This document shows, piece by piece, positions 18,790 to 26,397 of a DNA stretch of 64,000 nucleotides; position 1 is the stretch's first letter; each line of letters begins with the position of its first letter. Origin of the DNA: Xanthomonas sp. SI (GTDB lineage: Bacteria; Pseudomonadota; Gammaproteobacteria; Xanthomonadales; Xanthomonadaceae); assembly GCF_014236855.1 (NCBI RefSeq), contig NZ_CP051261.1, positions 310,001 to 374,000 of the forward strand, read 5' to 3'. The translations under genes were made by a program, and so were the position numbers. The notes under the pieces were generated by a model that was given only the letters and a program-made list of their open reading frames with translations, did no database searches and was not told where the DNA came from.

Positions 18790-20946
18790 ATGTCGCGTAC
18801 TGTCGTTCTGGCCGCCGCCATCAGCTTGGCGCTGGCCGCCTGTTCCGGTAAGGAGTCCACCCCCGTGCCCGCCGCCCCCGCCGCTTCGCAGTCCCCCGCG
18901 CCCGCCGCCGCCAATCCGCTGTTGAGCGCCAGCACGCTGCCGTTCCAGGCGCCGCCGTTCGACAAGATCAAGGACGCCGACTACCAGCCCGCGTTCGAAG
19001 AGGGCATGAAGCAGCACCTGGCCGAGATCCGCAAGATCGCCGACAACGCCGAGCCGGCCACCTTCGCCAACACCATCGAGGCGATGGAACGCAGCGGCGA
19101 GACCCTGAACCGGGTCCAGCGGATCTTCTTCGGCCTGGTCCAGGCCGACACCAACGACGAACGCCAGAAGATCCAGGAAGCGGTGGCGCCGAAGATGGCC
19201 GAGCACCAGGACGAGATCAGCCTGGACCCGAAGCTGTTCGCGCGGATCAAGGCGATCTACGACCAGCGCGACACGCTGAACCTGGAGCCGGAGCAGAAGC
19301 GCCTGGTCGAGCGCGACTACGAGGAATTCGTGCGCTCCGGCGCGCAGCTGTCCGATGCCGACAAGGCGACGCTGCGCAAGCTCAACGTCGAGGAAACCAC
19401 GCTGGCCACGCAGTTCCACACCAAGCTGGTCGCGGCCACCGCCGCCGGTGCGGTGGTAGTGGACGACAAGGCCAAGCTCGACGGCCTGTCCGAGGGCGAC
19501 ATCGCCTCGGCCGCGCAGGACGCCACCGCGCGCAAGCTCGACGGCAAGTACCTGCTGGCCCTGCAGAACACCACCCAGCAGCCGGTGCTGGCCTCGCTGA
19601 AGGACCGTGAGCTGCGTACCCAGGTGATGGCCGCCTCGCAGTCGCGCGCCGAGAAGGGCGACGCCAACGACACCCGCCAGACCATCCAGCGCCTGGCCCA
19701 GCTGCGCGCGCAGAAGGCCAAGCTGCTCGGCTTCGAGAGCTACGCGGCCTACAGCCTGGGCGACCAGATGGCCAAGACCCCGGCCGCGGCGCTGAAGCTG
19801 CTCACCGACACCGTGCCGGCGGCCACCGCCAAGGCACGCAGCGAAGTCGCCGAGATGCAGAAGGTGATCGATGCGCAGAAGGGCGGCTTCAAGCTCGCCG
19901 CGTCCGATTGGGACTTCTACGCCGAGCAGGTGCGCAAGGCCAAGTACGACCTGGACGAGTCGCAGATCAAGCCGTATTTCGAGCTGGACAACGTGCTCAA
20001 GAACGGCGTGTTCTACGCCGCCACCGAGCTGTACGGCATCACCTTCAAGGAACGCACCGACATTCCGACCTACAACCCGGACATGAAGGTGTACGAAGTG
20101 TTCGACCAGGACGGCACCTCGATGGCGCTGTTCTACACCGACTACTACAAGCGCGACAGCAAGTCCGGCGGCGCGTGGATGGACGTGTTCGTCGAGCAGG
20201 ACGGCCTCACCGGCGCCAAGCCGGTGGTGTACAACGTCTGCAACTTCACCAAGCCCGCGCCCGGCCAGCCGGCGCTGCTCAGCTTCGACGACGTCACCAC
20301 CATGTTCCACGAGTTCGGCCACGCGCTGCACGGCATGTTCTCCAAGGTGAAGTACCCGTCGATCGCCGGCACCGCGACCTCGCGCGACTTCGTCGAGTTC
20401 CCGTCGCAGTTCAACGAGCATTGGGCCTCGGATCCGAAGGTGTTCGCGCACTACGCCAAGCACTACCAGACCGGCGCGGCGATGCCGGCCGAGCTGGTGG
20501 AGAAGATCAAGAAGGCGCGCACCTTCAACCAGGGCTACGCGACCACCGAATACCTGTCGGCGGCGCTGCTCGACCTGGCCTGGCACACCCAGCCGGCCGA
20601 CGCCCCGCTGCAGGACGTGGACAAGTTCGAGGCCGACGCGCTGAAGAAGTTCAAGGTGGACGTGGCCGAAGTGCCGCCGCGTTACCGCACCACCTATTTC
20701 GACCACATCTGGGGCGGCGGCTACTCGGCCGGCTACTACGCCTACTTCTGGTCGGAAGTGCTCGACGACGACGCGTTCGAATGGTTCAAGGAGAACGGCG
20801 GCCTGTCGCGCAAGAACGGCGACGTCTTCCGCGCCAAGATCCTCTCGCGCGGCAACACCGTCGACCTGGCCACCCTGTACCGCGATTTCCGCGGCAAGGA
20901 TCCCAGCGTCGAACCGCTGCTGGAAAACCGCGGTCTGAAGAACTGA
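18790..20946 (+). CDS. dcp: M3-family peptidyl-dipeptidase, lipoprotein (Dcp-like)
   Basis: The 718-aa protein begins with a lipoprotein signal whose lipobox is LAAC, followed by a Pro/Ala-rich linker, so it is probably lipid-anchored in the cell envelope. The zinc-binding HExxH motif is in TMFHEFGHALHGMF, with the downstream glutamate region RDFVEFPSQFNEHW, both typical of M3 oligopeptidases. Full-length similarity and size fit Dcp, which removes C-terminal dipeptides. TCAGGAG lies about 9 bases upstream of the ATG. It follows the cyanophycinase fusion on the same strand and may share its peptide-scavenging role. A hairpin terminator follows. Confidence 0.93.
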   Translation: MSRTVVLAAAISLALAACSGKESTPVPAAPAASQSPAPAAANPLLSASTLPFQAPPFDKIKDADYQPAFEEGMKQHLAEIRKIADNAEPATFANTIEAMERSGETLNRVQRIFFGLVQADTNDERQKIQEAVAPKMAEHQDEISLDPKLFARIKAIYDQRDTLNLEPEQKRLVERDYEEFVRSGAQLSDADKATLRKLNVEETTLATQFHTKLVAATAAGAVVVDDKAKLDGLSEGDIASAAQDATARKLDGKYLLALQNTTQQPVLASLKDRELRTQVMAASQSRAEKGDANDTRQTIQRLAQLRAQKAKLLGFESYAAYSLGDQMAKTPAAALKLLTDTVPAATAKARSEVAEMQKVIDAQKGGFKLAASDWDFYAEQVRKAKYDLDESQIKPYFELDNVLKNGVFYAATELYGITFKERTDIPTYNPDMKVYEVFDQDGTSMALFYTDYYKRDSKSGGAWMDVFVEQDGLTGAKPVVYNVCNFTKPAPGQPALLSFDDVTTMFHEFGHALHGMFSKVKYPSIAGTATSRDFVEFPSQFNEHWASDPKVFAHYAKHYQTGAAMPAELVEKIKKARTFNQGYATTEYLSAALLDLAWHTQPADAPLQDVDKFEADALKKFKVDVAEVPPRYRTTYFDHIWGGGYSAGYYAYFWSEVLDDDAFEWFKENGGLSRKNGDVFRAKILSRGNTVDLATLYRDFRGKDPSVEPLLENRGLKN

Positions 20947-20973
20947 GTCGCACCTCGCCGCCAGCGGTGATCG

Positions 20974-21005
20974 AGAACGGGATGGCCCAACGGCCATCCC
21001 GTTCT
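20974..21005 (+). terminator. Terminator hairpin after dcp
   Basis: AGAACGGGATGGCC and its exact complement are separated by CAAC, giving a 14-bp stem followed by a weak T-rich run (TCGTTG). Confidence 0.75.
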
Positions 21006-21040
21006 TCGTTGTGGAAGCCGCGAAATGGCCGCGGTAACCC

Positions 21041-21233
21041 TGTAGGAGGGGCTTCAGCCCCGACAGTCTCCTAAACCGTGCGCACACTCGTTTCGAGCGC
21101 CATGGCTTCCGAAGCCGACTGCCGACCGTGTTCCGTGCCGCACCGCTAGCCGACGCGACCTAACGCCGCTCCCACATGAAGAGCATGCACTGCCTGCTTG
21201 GGTGCACTGCAGGAGGGGCTTCAGCCCCGACCG
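21041..21233. repeat. Two direct copies of the GGGGC-variant REP-like palindrome
   Basis: Copies at 21041-21066 and 21210-21233 share AGGAGGGGCTTCAGCCCCGA. Compared with the common form, the stem has GGGGCT/AGCCCC instead of GCGGCT/AGCCGC, a compensatory change that keeps the hairpin. Both point the same way. The stretch between them holds no recognisable gene. Confidence 0.85.
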
Positions 21234-21382
21234 CCTCCGTATCCGTGAACCCATCCGAGCCGGCCTCCCGACGGCACAAGCGCCGCCCCATGTCTTCCGT
21301 CACTGGTACCCGTGCGGCGACGCGCGCACTGTCGCAATGGCAACCCCGCGATGTCCTCCCACCCGAATCCCACAGGTGTTCC

Positions 21383-22012
21383 ATGACCTCGACCGACCCG
21401 CAAGACTCCCGCCTGCACCGCGCCGCGCGCTGGACGCGCAAGGAACTGCTGCCGATCGCGGTGATGCTGCTGTTGCTGACTGCCGCGCGTTCCTCGTTCG
21501 CCAACCACTACGTGGTCCCGAGCGGCTCGATGCAGCCGACCCTGCAACCCGGAGACCGCGTTGCCGTGGACATGAGCGCCTACGGGCTGCGTGCGCCGTT
21601 CACCGAATGGCGCCTGCTCGAACGCGGCCATCCGCAGCGCGGCGACGTGGCGGTGTTCGATTCGCCGCGCGACGGCACCCGCCTGATCAAGCGCGTGGTA
21701 GCGGTGGCCGGCGACCGCGTCGACCTGCGCGACGGCCACCTGTCGATCAACGGCCAGCCGCTGCGGATCGGCAGCGCCGGCGACGAGGAACGGTTCGGCG
21801 AACGCATCGCGCACCTGGATCTGGACGCCGGCGGCGGCCCTGACCTGTACGACGTGCGCGTGCCGCCGGGCAAGCTGCTGGCGGTCGGCGACCATCGCGG
21901 CAACAGCCTGGACGGCCGTTACTTCGGTTTCGTCGATGCCGACAGCGTCTACGGCAAGGCGCTGGCGGTGTACTACCGCCGTGGCGAAGGCCTGGAGTGG
22001 CTGCGCCTGTAA
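21383..22012 (+). CDS. lepB: Signal peptidase I (short S26-family paralogue)
   Basis: The 209-aa protein has one N-terminal membrane helix (LLPIAVMLLLLTAA) followed by catalytic Ser49 in VPSGSMQPTL and general base Lys103 in RLIKRVVAVAGDRV. The family box appears as GDHRGNSLDGRYFG, differing slightly from the usual GDNRxNSxDSR. It cleaves signal peptides at the outer face of the inner membrane. It is shorter than the two-helix LepB normally found beside lepA and rnc, and neither of those genes is nearby, so it is probably an additional signal peptidase. Two palindromic repeats precede it. Confidence 0.88.
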   Translation: MTSTDPQDSRLHRAARWTRKELLPIAVMLLLLTAARSSFANHYVVPSGSMQPTLQPGDRVAVDMSAYGLRAPFTEWRLLERGHPQRGDVAVFDSPRDGTRLIKRVVAVAGDRVDLRDGHLSINGQPLRIGSAGDEERFGERIAHLDLDAGGGPDLYDVRVPPGKLLAVGDHRGNSLDGRYFGFVDADSVYGKALAVYYRRGEGLEWLRL

Positions 22013-22123
22013 TGCCATGCGCGTGTCGGTCGCGTCATGCGGCCAGCGCGTGCAGTCTCCGAAGGATGTGCCGGCGCAGGTCGCGGACCGCGCCGGCATT
22101 GGCAACGTTGCTGCTTCAGCGCT

Positions 22124-23185
22124 TCAACGCGCGGCCGCAGGAACCGCGCCCAACGTGCGCCACCAGCGGTCGCCGGCAACCGGCGCGGTCAGGTCCACGC
22201 GCTCGCCCATGCGCGGCGTCGCCAGCGTCACGCCGGCCGCGACCGCCAACGCGACGATGCGCTCGAACGGTTCGTGCCAGGCATGCAGGGCCAGATCGAA
22301 GGTGCCGTTATGGATCGGCAGCATGGTGCGTCCGCGCACGTCCAGGTGCGCCTGCAGGCTCTGCTCGGGCTGCATGTGCACGTGCGGCCATTGCGCGTCG
22401 TAGGCACCGGTTTCCATCAAGGTCAGGTCGAACGGACCCAGCCGCTGGCCGATCGCCTTGAAGCCGTCGAAGTAGCCGCTGTCGCCGCTGAAGAAGATCT
22501 TCAGCGCGTGGTCCTGGATCGCCCACGAGCACCACAGCGCGCGGCCGCTATCGAACAGCCCGCGGCCGGAGAAATGCTGCGACGGCGTCGCGGTCAGCGT
22601 CACTCCGTCCACCGTGGTCGATTGCCACCAGTCCAGCTGCCGCACCTTGGCCGGGTCCACGCCCCAGCGCAGCAGCAGGTCGCCCACGCCCAGCGGCGTC
22701 ACGAACACGCCGACCCGGTCGGCCAGGCGGCGGATGGTGGCGCGGTCCAGATGGTCGTAGTGGTTGTGCGACAGGATCACCCCGGCGATCGGCGGCAGGT
22801 CGTCCAGCGCGATCGGCGGCGCATGGAAGCGCTTGGGGCCGGCGAACGCGAACGGCGAGGCGCGCTCGGAGAACACCGGATCGGTCAGCCAGAAACCGCC
22901 GTGCAGCTTCATCAGCACCGTGGAGTGGCCGAGCCGGAACAGGCTGTGGTCCGGCGCGGCCAGCAGCTGCGCGCGGGTCAGCGGCAGCACCGGCAGCGGC
23001 AGCGACGGCACCGTGTGCGCCGGCTTGTTGAACAGGAAGTCCCACATCAGGCGCAGGGTCGGGAAAAAGCCCAGCGCACTGGTCGCGGTGGGCGCCGCAT
23101 TGCGGAAACGACCATCGCGGAACTGCGGCGAGGCCGCATGCGGGGACGGCGAACAGCGGGGCATCTGGCGGGCGGAGGCGAGCAC
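22124..23185 (-). CDS. MBL-fold metallo-hydrolase (NAPE-PLD/UlaG-like)
   Basis: The protein is up to 353 aa. The metallo-beta-lactamase signature HxHxDH is SHNHYDHLD; further ligand regions are TPSQHFSGRGLFD, FFSGDSGYFDGF and the late HNGTFDLALHAWHEP. This pattern matches the NAPE-PLD-like branch of zinc hydrolases acting on phosphodiester or lactone-type bonds. The GTG at 23185 has GGA about 8 bases upstream; ATG 23164 is an equal alternative. It is divergent from the TetR gene across a short AT-rich spacer with a perfect operator palindrome, so TetR probably controls it. Confidence 0.85.
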   Translation of the reverse strand: MLASARQMPRCSPSPHAASPQFRDGRFRNAAPTATSALGFFPTLRLMWDFLFNKPAHTVPSLPLPVLPLTRAQLLAAPDHSLFRLGHSTVLMKLHGGFWLTDPVFSERASPFAFAGPKRFHAPPIALDDLPPIAGVILSHNHYDHLDRATIRRLADRVGVFVTPLGVGDLLLRWGVDPAKVRQLDWWQSTTVDGVTLTATPSQHFSGRGLFDSGRALWCSWAIQDHALKIFFSGDSGYFDGFKAIGQRLGPFDLTLMETGAYDAQWPHVHMQPEQSLQAHLDVRGRTMLPIHNGTFDLALHAWHEPFERIVALAVAAGVTLATPRMGERVDLTAPVAGDRWWRTLGAVPAAAR

Positions 23186-23235
23186 GGCGGTATTCCAGAA
23201 GGATGTGGAGGGAGGGGGTGTGGCATGAAAATTAC

Positions 23236-23250
23236 ACTACACAGTGTAGT
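23236..23250. promoter_or_regulatory. Probable TetR operator (palindrome)
   Basis: ACTACACAGTGTAGT has perfect 6-bp arms around a 3-bp centre. It lies in the divergent promoter region between the metallo-hydrolase and TetR genes, next to a TTGAGA -35-like box (23255-23260). This placement suggests autoregulation and control of the hydrolase. Confidence 0.7.
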
Positions 23251-23292
23251 TTCCTTGAGAGGAAAGTAAACCGCCCGGTGTAAAATGTCCAC

Positions 23293-23925
23293 ATGTCCAG
23301 TTCATCCGACCCCGCACCGGCCCCGGTGCGCCTGACCGAGCGCAAGCGCCAGGCCATCCTGGAGGCGGCAATCGCCGAGTTCCGCAGCCAGGGTTTCGAC
23401 GCCACCAGCATGGACCGCGTCGCCGCCAGCGCCGGCGTATCCAAGCGCACCGTCTACAACCACTTCCCGAGCAAGGACGCGCTGTTCGCCGAGATCCTGC
23501 GCCGGCTGTGGCAGCGCAGCGCGGACACGCTCGACGTGCCGTATCGCGCCGACCGGCCGTTGCGCGAGCAACTGCTGCAACTGCTGCAGCAGAAGCTGCG
23601 GCTGCTCGACGACCCGGCCTTCATCGACCTGTCGCGCGTGGCCATCGCCCAGGGCGTGCACTCGCCCGAGCGCGCCCGCGAACTGATCGCGCAACTGGGC
23701 AGCAAGGAAGAGGGCACCACGGTCTGGATCCGCGCGGCCCTGGCCGACGGCCGCCTGCAGCCGCTGGATCCGGAGTTCGCCTCGCAGCAGCTGCAAGGCC
23801 TGGTCAAGGGCTTCGCGTTCTGGCCGCAGATCGCCATGGGCCAGCCCGCGTTGAACGCCGCGCAGCAGGCGCAGGTGGCGGAGTCGGCGGCGGATATGTT
23901 CTTGCGGCATTACGCGCGCGGCTGA
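23293..23925 (+). CDS. TetR/AcrR-family transcriptional regulator
   Basis: The 210-aa protein has an N-terminal helix-turn-helix (ATSMDRVAASAGVSKRTVYN then HFPSKDALFAEIL) of the TetR family, followed by a helical ligand-binding/dimerisation part resembling the AefR/TetR_C_14 type. The usual output is repression relieved by a small molecule. The start lies only 7 bp after a TAAAAT -10-like box, so the leader would be very short. The neighbouring palindrome and divergent hydrolase are the likely targets. Confidence 0.92.
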   Translation: MSSSSDPAPAPVRLTERKRQAILEAAIAEFRSQGFDATSMDRVAASAGVSKRTVYNHFPSKDALFAEILRRLWQRSADTLDVPYRADRPLREQLLQLLQQKLRLLDDPAFIDLSRVAIAQGVHSPERARELIAQLGSKEEGTTVWIRAALADGRLQPLDPEFASQQLQGLVKGFAFWPQIAMGQPALNAAQQAQVAESAADMFLRHYARG

Positions 23926-24021
23926 GTGCGTGCGGCGCGCCATTGCGCCAGTACGCGGTTGCCTATAGGCGGCAGTGCCGCAGACGTACAGCGGCCTCTG
24001 CGCCGCAGTCGTCCCCAGCCC

Positions 24022-24372
24022 TCACCCCTCCGACCACACCGCCAACTCATAGCCGTCGCGATCGGCGAAATGGAAGCGGCGGCCGCCGGGGAATTCGAAG
24101 ACCGGGCGGACGATGCGGCCGCTGGCGGCTTCGATGCGCGCCTGGGTGTCGGCCAGGTCGTTGGAGTACAGCACCACCAGCGCGCCGCCGGGCTGCGCGG
24201 TGCCGTGGAAGAAGCCGCCGCTGAGGCGGCCGTCGCGGAATTCGCAGTAGTCCGGGCCGTAGTCCTGGAAGGTCCAGTCGAAAGCCTGGCCGTAGAAGGC
24301 CTTGGCCGCGGCGATCGAGGCGACGGCGAGTTCCAGGTAGTCGATGCGGTGCTGCTGGTCGGCGCGGCTCAT
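24022..24372 (-). CDS. VOC (glyoxalase/bleomycin-resistance fold) protein
   Basis: The 116-aa protein has two beta-alpha-beta-beta-beta repeats of the vicinal-oxygen-chelate fold (IDYLELAVASIAAAKAFYGQ; FHFADRDGYELAVWSE), with candidate metal ligands His and Glu. The PVFEFPGGRRFHFADRDGYE segment is typical of the glyoxalase-like subfamily of unknown substrate. It lies 70 bp downstream of the AraC-type regulator on the same strand and is probably co-transcribed with it. Confidence 0.88.
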   Translation of the reverse strand: MSRADQQHRIDYLELAVASIAAAKAFYGQAFDWTFQDYGPDYCEFRDGRLSGGFFHGTAQPGGALVVLYSNDLADTQARIEAASGRIVRPVFEFPGGRRFHFADRDGYELAVWSEG

Positions 24373-24442
24373 GGCGGGCTCCGTGGAAAGGGCGGCCAGT
24401 ATCCATCGCCGCGCCGCTGCCGGCTTGGCGAAAACGGCCAGC

Positions 24443-25165
24443 TCAGCGCGCGTGTCGTTGCACCAGGTCGCGCGGGCTGAGGCCGGTCAGCTGGCGGCTG
24501 TCGCGGACCAGGTGCGGGGCATCGCCGTAACCGGCTTGCAGCGCGGCCGCGGTCAGCGTGGCGTGACCGGAGGCGATACGCAGGAAGCGCTGCAGGCGCA
24601 GGATGCGTTCCAGGGTCTTGGCGCCGTAGCCGAATGCATCCTGGCAGCGGCGCCGCAGCGTGCGTTCGCTGATGCCGAGGCTGCGCGTGAGTTCGGCCAT
24701 GCGCGGCGCATCGTCGCCGGCCAATTGCGCGAACACCCAGGCCATCGGCCGGTCCGCCACGAGTGGACGGCTGGCGCATAGCGCATGCAGCAACGTCAGC
24801 GGTTCGGTGCTGTCTTCGAGCCGTGTTTGCCAGTCGCGACCGCGGCCGTCCCACAACGCCTCCAGCGCGACGCGTTGGTCGGCGATGGCATGCAGCGGCA
24901 CGCCGAGCAGGCTCGCGCCCGCGCCTGCCGCCAGGCGCACCCCGCTCAGTAAGCTGCCCGGCGCCAGCGTCGCGACGTTGGCTTCGTGGTCCGGTCCGGC
25001 CACGAACAGAGCGCGTCCGTCCCAGATCAGGTCCACGCAGCCATCCGGCAGGACCTGCGTCGGCAGCGGATCGGCATCGCCCTGGCGAAAGCGCCAGCTG
25101 CAGCGCAGGCGATCGCGCAAGGCTGGCGGCGGGGCGATTTCGGCGTAGCGGGAGGAGGGATTCAA
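24443..25165 (-). CDS. AraC-family transcriptional regulator
   Basis: The 240-aa protein has an N-terminal beta domain of the DUF6597 type (QVLPDGCVDLIWDG, a hallmark) and a C-terminal AraC DNA-binding domain with two helix-turn-helices (MAELTRSLGISERTLRRRCQ; LTAAALQAGYGDAPHLVRDS). Regulators with this N-terminal domain are common in actinobacteria and proteobacteria next to VOC or DinB-like genes, as here. The inducer is unknown. Confidence 0.9.
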   Translation of the reverse strand: MNPSSRYAEIAPPPALRDRLRCSWRFRQGDADPLPTQVLPDGCVDLIWDGRALFVAGPDHEANVATLAPGSLLSGVRLAAGAGASLLGVPLHAIADQRVALEALWDGRGRDWQTRLEDSTEPLTLLHALCASRPLVADRPMAWVFAQLAGDDAPRMAELTRSLGISERTLRRRCQDAFGYGAKTLERILRLQRFLRIASGHATLTAAALQAGYGDAPHLVRDSRQLTGLSPRDLVQRHAR

Positions 25166-25320
25166 GGCTGTGGCGGTGGGTGGGCGATGTGCGGCTTCAC
25201 CTTAGCAGGCAGCCGGCATGTCCTGGGTCCGGCGCCGCCGCGAGCCTGCCAGCGCAACCGGACGGCCTGCGGCCACCCGGCGCGGCGCGCGAAGCGGCCG
25301 GTTCGCCGGGCCACGGCGCC

Positions 25321-26289
25321 TCAGCGCTCCGACGGCCCGCTCTCGTCGTAGCCGCGCGGGGTGAACAGGTCCGGCTGGATCAGTTCGATGAAGGCGCGTG
25401 TCTGCGGCGACAGGAACTTGCCCTTGCGCACCACCACGCCGTAGCTGCGCGACGGGAAATAGTCGCTCAGCGAGCGCGTGGCCAGCTTTCCACGGTCGGC
25501 CTCGGTGACGCAGATCGAGCTGACGATGGAGATGCCCATGCCCATCGCCACGTACTGCTTGATCACCTCCCAGCCGCCCACTTCCAGCGCCACGGTGTAC
25601 GGCACCCGCGCCTGCTGGAACACCAGGTCGACCAGGCGGTAGGTCACCTGGCGCTTGGGCGGCAGGATCAGCGGATACGGCGACAGGTCGTGCAGGGTCA
25701 GCTTGGGCGTGTTCGCCAGCGGGTGGTCGCGCGGGGCGATCAGCAGTTGTTCGAAACGGTACACCGGCGCATAGCTGAGGTCGGCCGGCACGTCGAGCAT
25801 CGAGCCGACCGCCAGGTCCACTGCGTCCTCGCGCAGCAACTCGGTGCCGTCGGCGCTGATCGCGTTGTGCAGGGTCAGGCGCACGTCCGGGTGGCGCGCG
25901 CGGAAGTTCTCCACGATCTTCGGCAGCAGGTACAGGATGGTGGAGCTGTTGGCGGCGATGTTCAGTTCGCCGGCATCCAGCCCGCGCGCCTTCTCGCGGA
26001 AATCGGCCTCCAGCCGGTCCAGGCTTTCCACCAGCGGCTGCGCCATTTCGTACAGCAACTGGCCCTCGCGGCTGGGGATCAGGCGTCGTCCGCTGCGCTC
26101 CAGCAGCACCACGCCCAGTTCGCGCTCCAGCGCCTGCAATTGCAGGGTCACCGCCGGCTGGCTGACGAACAGCGCCTCGGCCGCCCGTGAGACCGAGCCC
26201 AGGCGCACCGTCTGGCAGAACGCGCGCAGCGGCTTCAGCCGGTCGGATTTGTAAGGAAAACGCGGGGTTGCGGTGCCGCGCGTGGCCAT
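25321..26289 (-). CDS. LysR-family regulator, divergent from the glyoxylate-shunt genes
   Basis: The 322-aa protein has a winged helix-turn-helix (LRAFCQTVRLGSVSRAAEAL then FVSQPAVTLQLQALE) and a CysB-like periplasmic-binding-fold effector domain with an extended basic N-terminus (FPYKSDRLKPL). It is transcribed away from aceB across 108 bp containing an LTTR-type inverted repeat, the standard arrangement for autoregulation and control of the divergent gene. It is therefore a likely regulator of malate synthase and perhaps isocitrate lyase, replacing the IclR-type control used in enterobacteria. Confidence 0.92.
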   Translation of the reverse strand: MATRGTATPRFPYKSDRLKPLRAFCQTVRLGSVSRAAEALFVSQPAVTLQLQALERELGVVLLERSGRRLIPSREGQLLYEMAQPLVESLDRLEADFREKARGLDAGELNIAANSSTILYLLPKIVENFRARHPDVRLTLHNAISADGTELLREDAVDLAVGSMLDVPADLSYAPVYRFEQLLIAPRDHPLANTPKLTLHDLSPYPLILPPKRQVTYRLVDLVFQQARVPYTVALEVGGWEVIKQYVAMGMGISIVSSICVTEADRGKLATRSLSDYFPSRSYGVVVRKGKFLSPQTRAFIELIQPDLFTPRGYDESGPSER

Positions 26290-26301
26290 GATGTGACAAC
26301 T

Positions 26302-26344
26302 ATAAGGTGTGCTTATTTAATGCATTGATAAAACTGTATTGTCA
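26302..26344. promoter_or_regulatory. lysR/aceB divergent control region
   Basis: ATAAGGTGTGCTTAT (26302-26316) is a perfect 5-bp-arm inverted repeat with 5-bp centre, close to LysR T-N11-A boxes. Just downstream, TTGA at 26325-26328 and TCAA at 26342-26345 form a second, looser dyad, and TTGATA (26325-26330) could be an aceB -35 element. The spacer is much more AT-rich than its surroundings. Confidence 0.6.
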
Positions 26345-26397
26345 AATACTTGCTGCGGAAGCACGGTGACATCCCGGAAACATCGAGGAACCCCACC

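Noticed and set aside
16450..21087. A 1545-codon minus-strand open frame
   Set aside because: It is antisense to the cyanophycinase fusion and dcp, both with clear domains and signals, and shows low-complexity Arg/Gly/Val composition.
26225..26250. Extra REP-like copy (GCAGCGGCTTCAGCCGG) near the lysR start
   Set aside because: It lies inside the LysR coding sequence, lacks the TGTAGGA and CGAC flanks, and encodes the conserved RLKPL segment, so it is coincidental coding sequence.
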